Assembly (NCBI RefSeq): GCF_018398875.1
Contig: NZ_JAGWDK010000001.1
Location: 434,001-498,000 of the forward strand
DNA length: 64,000 nt
Source of the DNA: Bradyrhizobium sp. sGM-13
GTDB lineage: Bacteria; Pseudomonadota; Alphaproteobacteria; Rhizobiales; Xanthobacteraceae
Direction of reading: 5' to 3'
Position 1 is the first letter of the stretch, and each line of letters starts with the position of its first letter. Shown here piece after piece: positions 62,964 through 64,000 of the stretch. The translations under genes and the position numbers were made by a program. Under the pieces are notes generated by a model that saw nothing but the letters and a program-made list of their open reading frames with translations, was not told the origin of the DNA and searched no databases.

Positions 62964-64000
62964 ATGAAAAAGAAAGTCGCAATATCCGCAGTCCTGTTCT
63001 GCGCCGTCGCTGCCGGCGGCCTTCTCTACTTCACGCACGCCAACGTGTTCAAAGCCGCTGTCGCGGCCGCGCCGCCCCCTCCGGTTCCGGTCGTAGCCGG
63101 CGTGGTCGCGCAGCATGACGTACCGATCTACCAGAACGGCGTCGGCACCGTGATCGCGTACAACACCGATGTCATGCGGGCCCAGATCCAGGGCCAGCTC
63201 ATCAGCATCAATTTCACCGAAGGGCAGACCGTCCATGCCGGCGACCTGCTCGCGCAAATCGATCCGCGTCCCTACCAGGCCCAGATCGACCAGTTCGAGG
63301 GCAATCTGGAGCGCGATCAGGCCCAGCTCACCAATGCCCGCGCCAATCTCACCCGTTACAACCAACTCGGCGACAAGGGCTGGGCCACGCCGCAACTGAT
63401 CGAAACCCAGAAGGCGCAGGTCGGCCAGTTGGAGGCAGCGATCAAGACCGACCAGGCGCTGATCGAGGCCGCCAAGGTGCAACTCAGCTACACGCGGCTG
63501 ACTTCGCCGATCGACGGCGTGGTCGGCATTCGCCAGATCGACGTCGGCAACATCATCAGCCCGACGACGGCCAACGGCCTCGTCGTCGTGACCCAGCTCG
63601 ATCCCATCTCGCTGATCTTCACGCTGCCGGAAGGCGTGCTGCCGCAGATCCTCAAGCAACAGCAAGCGACCAAGACGCCGCTTCCGGTCCTCGCCTATAA
63701 TCAGGATGACACCCTGCAGCTAGGCCGGGGCGAGCTCGCGCTGGTCAACAACGAGATCCTGCAGACGACCGGCTCGATCCAGCTCAAGGCAACCTTTCCC
63801 AACAAGTCTCGCGAGCTGTGGCCGGGTGAACTGGTGAATGCGCGGCTGCTCGTCACGACCCGACATAACGGGCTGACCGTCCCCGCTTCGGTCGTACAGC
63901 AGGGTCCGAACGGCGCCTATGCCTATGTCATCAAGCCCGACAGCACCGTAGCGATGCGCCCCGTCAAGCTCGCACAGATCACCGACGGCGAGGCGCTGAT
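62964..64000 (+). CDS. RND efflux periplasmic adaptor (membrane fusion protein), truncated by the window end
   Basis: 345 residues are visible. It begins with a membrane anchor (KVAISAVLFCAVAAGGLLYF) and a Pro-rich spacer, then the lipoyl-type half-motif SINFTEGQTVHAGDLLAQID, a coiled-coil hairpin (about residues 115-170; QFEGNLERDQAQLTNARANL) and the second half SYTRLTSPIDGVVGIRQID, followed by the beta-barrel region. It links an inner-membrane RND pump to an outer-membrane channel; the MdtA type is closest. The pump gene should follow outside the window. The two-component system upstream may control it. Confidence 0.93.
   Translation, partial: MKKKVAISAVLFCAVAAGGLLYFTHANVFKAAVAAAPPPPVPVVAGVVAQHDVPIYQNGVGTVIAYNTDVMRAQIQGQLISINFTEGQTVHAGDLLAQIDPRPYQAQIDQFEGNLERDQAQLTNARANLTRYNQLGDKGWATPQLIETQKAQVGQLEAAIKTDQALIEAAKVQLSYTRLTSPIDGVVGIRQIDVGNIISPTTANGLVVVTQLDPISLIFTLPEGVLPQILKQQQATKTPLPVLAYNQDDTLQLGRGELALVNNEILQTTGSIQLKATFPNKSRELWPGELVNARLLVTTRHNGLTVPASVVQQGPNGAYAYVIKPDSTVAMRPVKLAQITDGEAL

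Noticed and set aside
1..64000. tRNA, rRNA, CRISPR arrays, transposases, integrases, phage or toxin-antitoxin genes
   Set aside because: I looked for direct-repeat arrays, clover-leaf ends and transposase or integrase motifs and saw none; the repeats present are short hairpin elements without coding capacity.

Overview
The window is a high-GC chromosomal segment from an alphaproteobacterium, most likely Bradyrhizobium or a close relative (Hyphomicrobiales, Nitrobacteraceae). This rests on overall gene content, on GGAAC-N16-CGTT promoters of the alphaproteobacterial EcfG type, on an RpoH-type sigma factor with the usual RpoH box, and on hairpin-rich intergenic repeats of a kind I recognise from that genus. 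I see no tRNA, rRNA, CRISPR array, insertion sequence, integrase or plasmid gene. It reads as core and catabolic chromosome, not a mobile island.

Layout. (1) 1-5.3 kb, minus strand: the start of a transporter gene, a cysteine hydrolase, an unrecognised helical protein, then a DUF3830 / PuuE-type allantoinase / allantoate amidohydrolase operon for purine (ureide) breakdown. (2) 5.4-14.4 kb: an MscS channel; a sugar-type ABC importer (binding protein and two permeases, no ATPase) joined to a shikimate-dehydrogenase-like gene and divergent from a FadR-type regulator; a flavin monooxygenase, a quinone-oxidoreductase-like MDR and a DUF2889 protein. (3) 14.3-16.2 kb: a SulP anion transporter with an apparent frameshift near its 5' end, and a small ORF. 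(4) 16.4-24.1 kb: sugar-acid catabolism: mannonate dehydratase, idonate-type dehydrogenase, a TRAP transporter and a GntR/FCD regulator, with a fructuronate reductase-type gene divergent.

(5) 24.2-43.5 kb is the most coherent part. Kynurenine formamidase, kynureninase and tryptophan 2,3-dioxygenase turn tryptophan into anthranilate. A 2-aminobenzoate-CoA ligase and a 782-residue fused flavin monooxygenase / old-yellow-enzyme reductase (2-aminobenzoyl-CoA monooxygenase/reductase type), with an enoyl-CoA hydratase, a short-chain dehydrogenase, a RidA protein, two paralogous cupins, two further flavin monooxygenases (one frameshifted), an orphan binding protein, and MarR and AraC regulators, would carry anthranilate on as CoA esters. 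Six intergenic sites in this block share a palindrome-like motif (TTTnAAG-CnTnAAA), which suggests one regulon running from tryptophan to central metabolism. A CoA-transferase and a DHDPS-family gene close the block.

(6) 43.6-64 kb looks like envelope and stress functions: a YihY/BrkB protein, a small membrane peptide, a DUF3750 protein, two GH13 glucosidases, an endonuclease/phosphatase-fold gene coupled to a phospholipase D-VTT fusion, an atypical LuxR-type regulator, a thiolase, an Nramp-related transporter lacking the usual metal motif, an RpoH sigma factor, a two-component system, small secreted proteins and the start of an RND efflux adaptor. Two of these units carry exact EcfG-type promoters and two more carry near matches.

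All identifications come from reading the translated sequence and recalling family motifs; no database search was run.
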